Part shown: positions 36,401 to 45,037 of the stretch, piece by piece
Position numbering within the stretch: the first letter of the stretch is position 1
How the letters are laid out: the number at the start of each line of letters is the position of its first letter
Source: Paraflavitalea devenefica
GTDB taxonomy: Bacteria > Bacteroidota > Bacteroidia > Chitinophagales > Chitinophagaceae
Direction: 5' to 3'
Length of the DNA stretch: 64,000 nt
Assembly (NCBI RefSeq): GCF_011759375.1
Contig: NZ_JAARML010000010.1
Coordinates: 62,001 to 126,000 of the forward strand
Made by a program: the position numbers and the translations under genes
Notes under the pieces: model-generated
What the model was told of the DNA's origin: nothing
What the model saw: the letters and a program-made list of their open reading frames with translations, nothing else
The model's database searches: none

Positions 36401-36472
36401 AGCGATGTTAACACCCTGGGTCAAAACAGCAACAAACAGGAGGACACGCAAGAATACTTTGTACATTTTCAT
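33422..36472 (-). CDS. GH127 beta-L-arabinofuranosidase with N-terminal LamG-like domain
   Basis: 1016 residues. A signal peptide (about 1-26), a LamG/concanavalin-like domain (about 40-245; MIARYVFNGDLKDWSRNN ... ISGWIYLRS ... DFRIYRVPLS), a linker with an Ig-like part, then the GH127 (DUF1680) catalytic domain from about residue 365. Zn/nucleophile residues match HypBA1 of Bifidobacterium: Glu745-x-Cys747 (in GQNETC) and Cys815-Cys816 (TCCNG), the last pair including the nucleophilic Cys in that enzyme. Acts on beta-L-Araf, as in plant hydroxyproline-rich glycoproteins; the exact linkage is unknown. Stand-alone gene flanked by terminator and promoter-like sequence. Confidence 0.9.
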   Translation of the reverse strand: MKMYKVFLRVLLFVAVLTQGVNIAQAQDQILDGIGETGMIARYVFNGDLKDWSRNNLHAKFQGGEAQFVNDNRFGKVLSLSGDNNAFVTIPGEALTDIESLSISGWIYLRSEQPGQRFFDFGKDATKHFFAAPVGTNAQKGYQALITGNKNGAVSPAIETNKWVHLAIVIDVPSKSIITYVDSKPVGEAKDIPKELSDVFGQQPGEKLLYIGKSLVPGDPNLNALVRDFRIYRVPLSSTQVAGIYNNSRRGINQGSVNTTGRRAEDTLPRFSPTEAQLYNAYLVNVSDVKVETAVGDLPRLPSYVPGTYQHKKGPKVRVVWPAAIDNTAVLKPGNYTITGRVAGTSFQPKAFVTVKEANKSTTPVLKLQAFHLDQVSLKNDAHGHESKFIQNRDKFILTLAKTDPNSFLYMFRHAFGQQQPEGAKPLGVWDSRDTKLRGHATGHYLTAIAQAYAGTGYDKALQANFSQKMEVMVNTLYELSQLSGKATAASGTHVSDPAAVPPGPGKSDYDSDLSDAGIRTDYWNWGTGFISAYPPDQFIMLEKGARYGGQKNQIWAPYYTLHKILAGLLDVYEVSGNKKALEIASGMGDWVYARLRKVPTDTLIKMWNTYIAGEFGGMNEAMARLYRITGKPDHLKTAQLFDNIRVFFGDTQHSHGLAKNVDLFRGLHANQHIPQVVGSIETYRATNNPEYYKIADNFWYKMVNDYMYSIGGVAGARNPNNAECFTSEPGTLYENGFSSGGQNETCATYNMLKLTSDLFLFDQRGEYMDYYERGLYNHILASVAENSPANTYHVPLRPGSVKQFGNPNMTGFTCCNGTAIESSTKLQNSIYFKSKDDQALYVNLYVPSTLEWTERKVTVEQTTNFPNEDNTRLMIKGSGKFDIHVRVPGWATKGFFVTINGKAQKLQAKPGSYLKISRSWKDGDVIELRMPFQFHLDPVMDQQNIASLFYGPILLAAQEPEARKEWRKVTLDANDISKSIKGDPQQLQFTIDEVVFKPFYESYGRHSVYLDVKLK

Positions 36473-36646
36473 ATTTAAATCGTTTTCATCTATAAGAGGA
36501 GATGAATTTAAAGGCGATAAAACTATGCAGAATCCGTGTGCTCCTATAAGTCTATTTTAGCTAATAATCATATGATATTAACAAGTATCCTATATTGAAC
36601 TACTTTGACAACAAGAGTACAAACGCTTCCGCGGAGTTCTTCATTG

Positions 36647-36654
36647 CAAAGATA
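36647..36654 (-). promoter_or_regulatory. Candidate -7 element (TATCTTTG) upstream of GH127
   Basis: On the minus strand TATCTTTG matches TAnnTTTG exactly, 175 bp upstream of the GH127 ATG. No convincing -33 TTTG at the right spacing was seen, so this is tentative. The rest of the 221-bp gap 36473-36693 shows nothing else I can name. Confidence 0.25.
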
Positions 36655-36693
36655 AAAGCATTCAGACGTCAGTTCAGGGACTCTCCCGCCCGT

Positions 36694-38907
36694 TTATTGT
36701 TTTACCAATTTAATAAATCCTCCATCCTGGAATTTTAATAAATACATGCCGCTTTTCAATGCACCCAGGTTAATAGTTTGAGTATTATACTGAATATTTA
36801 TTTTCTGCAATAGCTTGCCATCCAGGTTTAATAAGGATGCTTGGGTATGCAATAAATGATCCCCCACAGATAAAGTAGCTATATCAGTTATTGGGTTGGG
36901 ATAGATAGCTGCTAACGCATTGCCACTGATAGTGCTACGCAATGGTATAACCCTGGAATAGCTGCGTTTTCCATCTATATCTGTTTGCAAAATGCGATAG
37001 TATGCTGTGCCGCTTATTGTATTGGCATCAGTAAAAGAATAATTATTTTCGCCATCGCCTTTGCTGTTTACTGTACCCACATTATTATATGTTCTGCCAT
37101 CAACAGATCTTTGAATTTGATAGGCAGCAACATGTTGTTCCTGCACTTTCCAACTGATAATAGCTTGCTGTTGGGTATTAATATTACCTGTAACAGCAAG
37201 CCATGTTAGCGGCAATGTAGTGGTGGATGTTGTTACAAAAAAACCACTAAAGCCCGTTACATCAAAGCTTACTTCCCAACGGTTATCTGTGCCGTTCCAT
37301 ATAATATCTGCATCGGCAGGGTCAATGGTTACGGCTGGGCCGGTATAAGTGGCGGGCAGGCCAGAGCCATCACTACTAGTACCTGCGCGTTTTTCTATAC
37401 GCAGATTGGCAGTGCGGGCAGTGATAGTGGCAGCAGCATCGGTACTAACAGGCAGCAGCAATGCCGGTGCTGTAGCTTGTGTATTAAAAGCATCAAACTC
37501 AGCATCGGTAAAATATAAAGTAACTCTACCGGTTGCTGTGGCGGCATTGGTTGCCGGTGTAATTTCATAATGCCGTTTTACAAATTGGATGGGCTGGGTG
37601 CTTTCTACCCACACTGTAGCAGTAGTGCTGCCTGTAATGCGTGAAAGCGAACTAATATTGTTGCTAACCGTGGCTATTAATGCACAACTATTGCTGTACA
37701 TATTGTATTGCCCCTGCTGCATAGTGGCGGTGTTACCTGTAGTTGCCAGGCCAGTAAAGACAGATGCGGAACCTAATTGGGTGGGTACGAGTTTAGTAAT
37801 AGTGCTGCCATCGCCCAATTGCCCGTAGAAATTATATCCCCAGGCCCAAATTTTACCATCAGTTGTATTGCCTAATGTATGAGCAGCACCTGCGCTCACC
37901 GATACCCAATTGGTGGCGCTGCCTATTTGGGTGGGTGCTATATGATCGGTGGTGGTGCCATCGCCCAATTGACCGGTGTTATTATGTCCCCAGGCCCGTA
38001 GCTTGCCATCGGCAGTAGTAGCCAGGGAATGACTGGCCCCTCCACTCACCGATACCCAATTGGTGATGGCGGTTATTTGCCTGGGTGCCAGTCGACCGAA
38101 GAGCGTGCCATCGCCCAATTGTCCGTATTCATTACGTCCCCAGGCCCATAACTTGCCATTGTCTGAAATACCCAATGAATGGTAACCGCCTGCACTCACC
38201 GATACCCAATTGATAGTAATGCCTAATACGGTTATCAGGATGGGTACTGCTGAATTGTTATGGGAAGCATCTCCCAATTGTCCATCCGCATTATATCCCC
38301 AGGCCCATAGCTTGTTATCGGCGGTAATGCCCAAAGAATGATAAGCACCTGCACTCACCGATACCCAATTGGTGGCGCTGCCTATTTGGGTGGGTACAGT
38401 TTGATTGGAGTTGGAGCCATCGCCCAATTGCCCGTACAAATTATATCCCCAGGCCCATAAACTGCCATCACTCTTAATGCCTAAAGTATGACCCGTGCCG
38501 GCACTCACCGATACCCAATTGGTGGCGCTGCCTATTTGGACAGGAGCAGTCCGGTTGGTGGTGGTGCCATCGCCCAATTGCCCGAAATTATTTCTTCCCC
38601 AGGCCCATAATTTACCATCGCTGCTAACCCCCAACGAAAATTCCAGACCCGCACTGACCGATACCCAATGGGTGGCGCTGCCTATCTGTACAGGAACATT
38701 CCGGTTAGTGGTGGTACCGTCGCCCAATTGCCCGTACAAATTATACCCCCAGGCCCATAAACTGCCATCACTTTTAATGCCCAGGGTAAAATCGCCTAAA
38801 CTGCCCGGCACCACTTTGGTGAAATAAGTGCATTGGGCTGATGCATCAAACATTGCAGTAATGCTTATTACCAGGATGGCGGTAATTTGTAATATTATTT
38901 TTCTCAT
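36694..38907 (-). CDS. RCC1-repeat secreted protein with T9SS type A sorting domain
   Basis: 737 residues from ATG 38907 (MRKIILQITAILVIS signal peptide); an open frame extends 17 codons upstream. Seven RCC1-type repeats of about 50 residues, each with a WAWGxNxxGQLGDG core (the sixth reads RAWGHN), form a probable beta-propeller. Next is a beta-rich region (about 400-560), then a FN3-like part (QEQHVAAYQIQRSVDGRTYNNVGTV), and finally a Por secretion type A C-terminal domain (AAIYPNPITDIATLSV ... GMYLLKFQDGGFIKLVKQ). It should be exported by T9SS and anchored at the surface. The ligand is unknown; RCC1-like propellers often bind carbohydrate or protein. Confidence 0.9.
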   Translation of the reverse strand: MRKIILQITAILVISITAMFDASAQCTYFTKVVPGSLGDFTLGIKSDGSLWAWGYNLYGQLGDGTTTNRNVPVQIGSATHWVSVSAGLEFSLGVSSDGKLWAWGRNNFGQLGDGTTTNRTAPVQIGSATNWVSVSAGTGHTLGIKSDGSLWAWGYNLYGQLGDGSNSNQTVPTQIGSATNWVSVSAGAYHSLGITADNKLWAWGYNADGQLGDASHNNSAVPILITVLGITINWVSVSAGGYHSLGISDNGKLWAWGRNEYGQLGDGTLFGRLAPRQITAITNWVSVSGGASHSLATTADGKLRAWGHNNTGQLGDGTTTDHIAPTQIGSATNWVSVSAGAAHTLGNTTDGKIWAWGYNFYGQLGDGSTITKLVPTQLGSASVFTGLATTGNTATMQQGQYNMYSNSCALIATVSNNISSLSRITGSTTATVWVESTQPIQFVKRHYEITPATNAATATGRVTLYFTDAEFDAFNTQATAPALLLPVSTDAAATITARTANLRIEKRAGTSSDGSGLPATYTGPAVTIDPADADIIWNGTDNRWEVSFDVTGFSGFFVTTSTTTLPLTWLAVTGNINTQQQAIISWKVQEQHVAAYQIQRSVDGRTYNNVGTVNSKGDGENNYSFTDANTISGTAYYRILQTDIDGKRSYSRVIPLRSTISGNALAAIYPNPITDIATLSVGDHLLHTQASLLNLDGKLLQKINIQYNTQTINLGALKSGMYLLKFQDGGFIKLVKQ
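37800..38800. repeat. Tandem DNA repeats coding for the RCC1 propeller
   Basis: About 150-bp units repeat in tandem; a nearly identical block (ACCGATACCCAATTGGTGGC in several copies) recurs around 37897, 38358 and 38508, and shortened variants around 38050, 38203 and 38656. The nucleotide conservation exceeds what the protein alone needs, which suggests recent amplification or gene conversion. Confidence 0.8.
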
Positions 38908-38989
38908 TTGGTTAATTTCCTTGTATAAGCAGTTTTTGTAAAGAGGCTGTAGTACCAATGACTACATTTTGGGCGCCCCTTCATATCAT

Positions 38990-39229
38990 TCATTTTTTCA
39001 ATTCCAATGGTGTTTGTTTTAATGCATCATCTATTTTCCTGCTGCGTTGCCAGCTTTCAACAAGCAAATACAGCAACAGCAGCATACCTATTGCCAGTAT
39101 CCAGTAACCGATATGATTTTTTTTCAATCGATTTCTTTGAGGATGTGAAAGTAGACTTACGAAAAAGGGTATGCCATTTTTGAGCGGGACATAGCGGGAC
39201 AAGCCCCGTGACAAAACGGGACAATACAT
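38990..39229 (-). CDS. Small single-TM protein (hypothetical)
   Basis: An open frame of 79 codons. One hydrophobic helix (HIGYWILAIGMLLLLYLLVES) is followed by a basic then polar tail. The N-terminal part looks poor; TTG at 39127 (MKKNHIGYWILAIG, 45 residues) is a better start. It lies in the 430-bp gap between two divergent T9SS cargo genes, where I see no other gene. No recognised family. Confidence 0.35.
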   Translation of the reverse strand: MYCPVLSRGLSRYVPLKNGIPFFVSLLSHPQRNRLKKNHIGYWILAIGMLLLLYLLVESWQRSRKIDDALKQTPLELKK

Positions 39230-39431
39230 TTATCAAAGGCTATCTGTCTGGAAATCAGCTGATGCTGAGGTCACAGAAGACAACTATGATCAGTATATGG
39301 ACCTGAATTTGAAAAGCGGCCTGTAATGCGCCCAACTCACCGCCTCTACGTTCAGGGAGCAGTTTTTTCGTTGCAAATGATGTCATATTGTGTTATTTTG
39401 GCATCAAAGACCTAAAAACCATCTAACTGTA

Positions 39432-42400
39432 ATGCCCGTCGAGAACATGCGTGCTTGTGTATTAAGCCTTATACTAGCCATACTTTGCCTGACCGGTTTT
39501 TCCCAGGATCAGCATTTGCCTCCGCCTATAAGGGCGACCAAACTTCCTCCAATACCCAAAAAAGTTCCGCTTTACAAAAGCAAGCCTTCGAATGCCCGCA
39601 CAATGGCCTTCGCTTTTCCCATCAACGACTGCGCCACCTATACCTTTAAAATGCTGTTGGGCAATGCAGCCTCGCAAAATCATATCAGTGATATCCTTGG
39701 CAGCACTACGGGCTACAGCTTTCAGGCCGGCTATACCACCGTCAATGGCGGTCAGCAGGATGCATTGCTGCAACAACTGGACATCAACGGGCAGGTTATC
39801 TGGTCGAAAACGCTGGGCACACCCTCAAAAAACGAACGCATACACCGCATCGCCCTTATGCCCGACGGTAATATTGTACTAACTGGCACCAGCGAAGATC
39901 CTGGCGGCACCGCTCAGCAACCGTTCATTGCCCTCAGCGATATCGACGGCAACCTGTTATGGATGAAATTGCTGCAAACGGCTACTAATTACAGAGGCGT
40001 GGCCGTATTTGTAGGGGAGGCGGAAGACATTGGGATGGTGGCAGAAGACGATGCTACCATGCTATACGGCCGGTTTGATAAAGCCGGAAACCTGAAGTGG
40101 ATGAACAAAGTGCAGGCGTTGCCTCAAAGTACTACGATTGGCATTACAGTTGGGCCGAACGATTATTTTAATTGGTTCCTGGCCTATACGGGTGTAGAAG
40201 CTGGCCGGAAAGTAGGCGGTATACTTACCATCAACGCGGCAAATGGCGCTATCAAGGAATCGAGGCAATTCGGTGGTACGGCAGACAATGCCGATTTCAT
40301 ATTTCACGATATGCAATTGATCAACTCGCGGCCGCGGATCATTGGTGTGTACGCTGTTAACGGCGCTCCCTACCAGTTGTTCAAGATGTCGTCTGTAAAT
40401 GGTTTTGTAACACTTGGTTTATTCGAAACCTATCAAATGCCTGGTATTACTTTCGATGAAACTGCCACCAGTGTGCTGACAGACCGCGCAGATGTGATTG
40501 CGTTTATGAACACAACCAGCAGCAATGACCTTTACATGCTTAAGTGCATTGGGGAAGAAGCTTATAATGCCGCCATCGAATTTACAAAGCAATTTACCGG
40601 GTTTGCCGGCTATCAGCCTTCGGCAATAGATCGTATGGCAGATGGCGGATTTTTGGTTGCCTGTAATGCTGCCGGTGCAAAACCGCTCTTTATCAAAACC
40701 GATACAGCAGGTTTGGCAGGTGGGTGCGGAGGCACTGCGTTTACCGTTACCCGCATAATCGGTTTTACTTATCCAACACAATCGGTATCGAATACTGCGG
40801 CAGCCCTGGTGCCCCCTGTAATGACGCCGGCCTATTCGTTTCAACCTGCGCTCATCGATACGCAGTTTACCTGCCGGCAGCTCACCTGTCCGCCGAAACC
40901 AATAGAAGACACCTGTGTATATACTTTTTACCGGGGTTTTAGAAGTACACATTTTGCTGATCTGGCGTCTGATCTGTCGGTCAATGCCAACAACGAAGTA
41001 ATGGTTACCGGCTCCATGCGCGATGATGGCTATACACCAGGTACGCAACATGCCATCATGGTAAAATTTGATGCAAAGGGAAAATTGGTGAACCGTAAAA
41101 AAGTGTTGCTGGGCGATGGCGCGTATTTAGGAAAGCAATTTCAAATGAAAGATGGCAACCTGCTGGTAATGGGCAGCGCTGGTTATAACGGAAAAGGGTA
41201 TTTCACGGTCAGCAAACTCACCGATAACCTCAATATGCTTTGGAATAAAGCCTGGCCTGTGCTGGACAACTATAATGATTTTTTTGACCTGGTAGAAGAT
41301 GCCGATGGCAACATATACCTGTTATTCCAAAACGATCCCGATACCTGGAATGAACAGCTTTCCCTTATCAAACTGGATGCTACCGGGAACCTGTTGTGGA
41401 GGAAAGATTACAAACCTGGCAACGGTTTTATGACAGGCACAACGGGCAGTATGATCCAGGATGACCAATATTTATATTGTACAATGTCTATGCCCAATTC
41501 CGCCAGTACCATGCTGTTCAAAATGGAAAAGGCCAGCGGTAACCTGGTATGGGCCAGGAAGATCACCGGACCTGGACAGTCTATTGCGTTGGATAGGAAC
41601 TTACAGCTGCTGCAGGATAAATTGGTATTGTCGGGTTATGTTGAGCTCACTGGCAGAAGTGTAACGGCTATCCTGTTTCTCGATAAGAACGGCAACCAGC
41701 TATCTACTACCTCTTTCTCTTATAATAATCAGTCCATTTCGGCTACTGCCCTGGTTACAAAAAACAATGAATTGGTATTGAGTGGGTTTATGTATGATAA
41801 TTCTCTAAGCCCTTATAGAGGATTCAATGTTTTTCTCCGGCTGGATGCAAATGGCAAGTTACTGCACAGCAAGCGCATATTCGCTATGGACGCCGGCTCT
41901 CCTTACAATGTAGCCGAAGCTACAGATGGCGGCTTGTATGAGGTGGGTAACTTTTTCTATAACAATCCTTACACTGCTGATATGTACCTCAAAAAATACG
42001 CTTTTGACGGCACCATGGGCAATTGTATGACGGAAAGCTATGGATACCTGGAAGAGACGACTACCTTCAACAATACAATGATTGCTTTTAATACCACTAC
42101 TTCGCCGCTTACATTAATAACGCTTCCGTATTCGGAAGAAGCGTATTCGTTGCAGCAAAACAGGTTGGTATGCAGCTCGCCTATCGTTTGTTTAGATCCT
42201 GAGTTGACAGGCCCCACCAGCATTTGTAGTGCAGCACCTGTTTATGAATACCGGGTAAAAAGAAATGCGGCGTGTACAGCGCCTGTAAGTTGGGAGTTTA
42301 ATACCAGGATGGTGAAAGCCATATCCACCAGTGATTCTTTATTGAAAGTGCAATTCATAGGAAACGGCATTTCAAAGATCTATGCCGGTATTTTTTCAGG

Positions 42401-43802
42401 TTGCCGCCTGGTGAAAGACAGTGTAGAGGTGCAGGCATCTGTTGTAGCGAATAACCTTGAGTTGGGTAATGATACCGTGCTGTGCACCGGCACTTCGATA
42501 GTGCTGAAAGCCAACCCCGGTTTTGTAGATTATACCTGGCAGGACGGCTCTACCGTGACCAATTATACTGTAACTGCGCCCGGAAAATATTATGTGACTG
42601 TTTCAGATGCCTGTGGCGTGAAATTGAGTGATACACTCGTTGTGTCAGCGGCCCCACCCATTGTGTTCGATATTGGTAACGATACCAGTTTATGTGTGCA
42701 AAACAAGCTGAAGGTAGCGGCGCCAACTGGTTTCCTGCGTTATACCTGGACACCCGATTACAACATTGATAACACCAATAGTAATGCAGTAACCCTTTCT
42801 CCTGAAGTTGATACCATGTACCGGGTTGTGGTTGAGAAAACGCCGGGTTGTTTTGGCTATGACTCTATCCGTATCACGGTCAAACATCCTTTGCCTTTGC
42901 ATATTGGCAACGACACCAGTTTTTGTGCAGGCTGCGCCGCAACGTTCAGCCTGGGAACCGGCTTTCAGCAGCAGCAATGGAGCACCGGTAGCATGGATGG
43001 ATCTATTACCGTAAACAGTAGCGGCGCCTATTCGGTGATTGCTACCGCCACTAATAGTTGTATATCCTATGACACCGTACGTGTGACAGTGTATACCAAT
43101 CCCACAGCTACTTTACCGCCGGATGCAGCATTGTGTTCGGGTGAAAGTGCCGTATTGGATGCGGGTAATGGATTTGCGCAGTATTTGTGGCAGGATGGAA
43201 GTACGGGTTCCCAACAGGTGGTGCAGGATGCGGGCGTGTACTGGGTGCAGGTAACAGATCGCAATAATTGTAAGGCCAGCGATACCACCGCCATAACCCG
43301 CATCATTCCATTGCCCACTGCGTTTTTGCCTGGCGATACCGTATTGTGCAGTTTTTCTAAATTAAATATTCAGCCCTTACATAAATTCTCCAGTTACCGG
43401 TGGAATAACAATGCTGTTTCTGCTTCCATCACTGTTCAGCAACCAGGTACTTATTGGCTGGAGGTACAGGATGCAACCGGTTGTACCGGCCGCGACAGCA
43501 TCTTTGTACTGCCAAAGCAATGTTTACAGGGATTTTTTGCCCCCTCTGCCTTCTCGCCCAATAGCGACAGGAAGAATGACACCTTCAAACCCGTCTTACT
43601 GGGCAATGTGGTGAAATACCAGCTTCTCATCTTTAACAGGTGGGGACAGATAATCTTCCAAAGCTCCGATTGGAATGCCGGTTGGGATGGGAATTTGGCC
43701 GGCCAGCCACAAAATACGGGCGCTTACGTATGGAGATGCACCTACCAATTTGAAGGTGCTCCCATACAACAAGAAAAAGGAACCGTGATGTTGGTACGAT
43801 AA
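39432..43802 (+). CDS. Large T9SS cargo protein with Ig-like repeats and type B (CHU_C) sorting domain
   Basis: 1456 residues from ATG 39432; ATG 39447 (MRACVLSLILAILCLTGFSQ) is an equally good start. A signal peptide, a long N-terminal part of propeller-like repeats (ILGSTTGYSFQAGYTTVNGG, DGNIVLTGTSEDPG, DGGFLVACNAAG), then five Ig-like repeats with the recurring pattern LGNDTxLCxG, each with two Cys. The C-terminus (PSAFSPNSDRKNDTFKP ... LLIFNRWGQIIFQS ... GAYVWRCTYQF) is the gliding-motility-associated CHU_C sorting domain. Exported by T9SS and probably a surface adhesin; ligand unknown. Adjacent to the RCC1 cargo but divergent from it. Confidence 0.92.
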   Translation: MPVENMRACVLSLILAILCLTGFSQDQHLPPPIRATKLPPIPKKVPLYKSKPSNARTMAFAFPINDCATYTFKMLLGNAASQNHISDILGSTTGYSFQAGYTTVNGGQQDALLQQLDINGQVIWSKTLGTPSKNERIHRIALMPDGNIVLTGTSEDPGGTAQQPFIALSDIDGNLLWMKLLQTATNYRGVAVFVGEAEDIGMVAEDDATMLYGRFDKAGNLKWMNKVQALPQSTTIGITVGPNDYFNWFLAYTGVEAGRKVGGILTINAANGAIKESRQFGGTADNADFIFHDMQLINSRPRIIGVYAVNGAPYQLFKMSSVNGFVTLGLFETYQMPGITFDETATSVLTDRADVIAFMNTTSSNDLYMLKCIGEEAYNAAIEFTKQFTGFAGYQPSAIDRMADGGFLVACNAAGAKPLFIKTDTAGLAGGCGGTAFTVTRIIGFTYPTQSVSNTAAALVPPVMTPAYSFQPALIDTQFTCRQLTCPPKPIEDTCVYTFYRGFRSTHFADLASDLSVNANNEVMVTGSMRDDGYTPGTQHAIMVKFDAKGKLVNRKKVLLGDGAYLGKQFQMKDGNLLVMGSAGYNGKGYFTVSKLTDNLNMLWNKAWPVLDNYNDFFDLVEDADGNIYLLFQNDPDTWNEQLSLIKLDATGNLLWRKDYKPGNGFMTGTTGSMIQDDQYLYCTMSMPNSASTMLFKMEKASGNLVWARKITGPGQSIALDRNLQLLQDKLVLSGYVELTGRSVTAILFLDKNGNQLSTTSFSYNNQSISATALVTKNNELVLSGFMYDNSLSPYRGFNVFLRLDANGKLLHSKRIFAMDAGSPYNVAEATDGGLYEVGNFFYNNPYTADMYLKKYAFDGTMGNCMTESYGYLEETTTFNNTMIAFNTTTSPLTLITLPYSEEAYSLQQNRLVCSSPIVCLDPELTGPTSICSAAPVYEYRVKRNAACTAPVSWEFNTRMVKAISTSDSLLKVQFIGNGISKIYAGIFSGCRLVKDSVEVQASVVANNLELGNDTVLCTGTSIVLKANPGFVDYTWQDGSTVTNYTVTAPGKYYVTVSDACGVKLSDTLVVSAAPPIVFDIGNDTSLCVQNKLKVAAPTGFLRYTWTPDYNIDNTNSNAVTLSPEVDTMYRVVVEKTPGCFGYDSIRITVKHPLPLHIGNDTSFCAGCAATFSLGTGFQQQQWSTGSMDGSITVNSSGAYSVIATATNSCISYDTVRVTVYTNPTATLPPDAALCSGESAVLDAGNGFAQYLWQDGSTGSQQVVQDAGVYWVQVTDRNNCKASDTTAITRIIPLPTAFLPGDTVLCSFSKLNIQPLHKFSSYRWNNNAVSASITVQQPGTYWLEVQDATGCTGRDSIFVLPKQCLQGFFAPSAFSPNSDRKNDTFKPVLLGNVVKYQLLIFNRWGQIIFQSSDWNAGWDGNLAGQPQNTGAYVWRCTYQFEGAPIQQEKGTVMLVR

Positions 43803-43923
43803 TGGTTATTTGAATCATCCATAACGGGATATGGAATTAGGGATCATTAATGGTCAATTAAGTCAATGAATTTTGTAAATTGCTGCGGTTCAATTAACAA
43901 ACAACCACATCTTTGGGAAGCTT

Positions 43924-44997
43924 ATGCTAAGACTTTTAATGTTGACAATATTTATTCCTTACCTCTCTTTTGGTCAACAAACAAAAACGACTTCTAATGA
44001 CAACTATACCTACCCTGACAGTTCGTGGCAGTTAGTAACCAACATAGCAAAAAATGGTTGGAACAATGACAGTTTGAATAAATTAAGGTTATTTATTATT
44101 GACAGCACAAACTCAACGGGCGTAGTTGTAATCCAATCAGGAAAAATTCTTTTTGAGTATGGCGATACCAAAGAAACAAGCTATATAGCATCATGCAGAA
44201 AAAGCATATTATCGATGTTATATGGACCTTTTGTGGAAGATGGGACTATAGATCTTGCTGCCTCAATTGAACAGTTGCATATTGATGATGTTGGAGGTTT
44301 GTTGCCAGAAGAAAAAAAGGCTACTATAAAAAACTTGCTTACAGCCCGTTCAGGTGTTTATCATGCCGCAAGCAATGAAGGTGATGCATCAGCAATGGCG
44401 CCAAAACGAGGAAGTGTTGAACCAGGTAGCTTTTGGCTATATAACAACTGGGATTTTAATGTTGCAGGCTATATTTTGGAACAACGGACAGGCAAAACTA
44501 TTTATCAACTCATAGATTCCATGTTTGCAAAACCTTTACAAATGCAGGACTGGAATATAAATGAGCAACGCAAAACCGGCGACACAACAAGATCAAAATA
44601 CTTAGCTTATCATATTTGGTTTTCAACGAGAGACATGGCAAGGATCGGCTATTTGATGTTGAGAAACGGACGGTGGAAAGATGAGCAAATTATTCCGGCA
44701 GACTGGATAAAAAAGACAACGGCTGTTGTTTCAACCCGCAAGCAAGCGGTTGAAGAAAAGACAGCTTATTATCATTTTGGTTATGGTTACTTATGGTGGA
44801 TTTGGGATGAACCTTATAATAAAGGGGCTTATCAAAATGCATATTCTGCTACAGGTGCATATGGACAATTTATAACTGTTTTACCAAAACTTGATATGGT
44901 AGTCGCATTCAAAACAAAATATGACTATGGCAGGCAAACTTCAACGGATGTATACCTAAAGTTTTTAGAGAAATTGGTTGCTGCAAGAAAGCAATAA
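43924..44997 (+). CDS. Serine hydrolase, class C beta-lactamase fold
   Basis: 357 residues. Signal peptide MLRLLMLTIFIPYLSFGQ. Catalytic SxxK is SCRK (Ser90, Lys93); the second motif YxN is Tyr173-Asn-Asn175 in LYNNWDF. The HxG-like third motif may be AYGQF near the end, not certain. Such proteins include esterases and D-peptidases rather than true beta-lactamases. The DNA is visibly AT-richer than its neighbours, so it may have been acquired. It ends 40 bp from the convergent thioredoxin-like gene. Confidence 0.88.
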   Translation: MLRLLMLTIFIPYLSFGQQTKTTSNDNYTYPDSSWQLVTNIAKNGWNNDSLNKLRLFIIDSTNSTGVVVIQSGKILFEYGDTKETSYIASCRKSILSMLYGPFVEDGTIDLAASIEQLHIDDVGGLLPEEKKATIKNLLTARSGVYHAASNEGDASAMAPKRGSVEPGSFWLYNNWDFNVAGYILEQRTGKTIYQLIDSMFAKPLQMQDWNINEQRKTGDTTRSKYLAYHIWFSTRDMARIGYLMLRNGRWKDEQIIPADWIKKTTAVVSTRKQAVEEKTAYYHFGYGYLWWIWDEPYNKGAYQNAYSATGAYGQFITVLPKLDMVVAFKTKYDYGRQTSTDVYLKFLEKLVAARKQ

Positions 44998-45037
44998 ACT
45001 TTTAAATATTTGGTAGCCGGCCAATCATTCAATGCTA

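Noticed and set aside
37800..38800. Regular repeats resembling a CRISPR array
   Set aside because: Units are about 150 bp, in frame, and translate as RCC1 propeller blades; there are no short direct repeats with unique spacers and no cas genes.
39183..39226. GCGGGACA direct repeats as an iteron or origin
   Set aside because: Only two close copies plus a degenerate one are present, without DnaA boxes or replication genes.
40419..41051. 210-codon open frame on the minus strand within the Ig-like repeat protein
   Set aside because: Cys/Arg-rich antisense translation without domain, inside a convincing large gene.
43924..44997. True beta-lactamase / resistance gene
   Set aside because: Only the SxxK and YxN motifs of the superfamily fit; no KTG motif was seen, and such genes in Bacteroidota are mostly esterases or peptidases.
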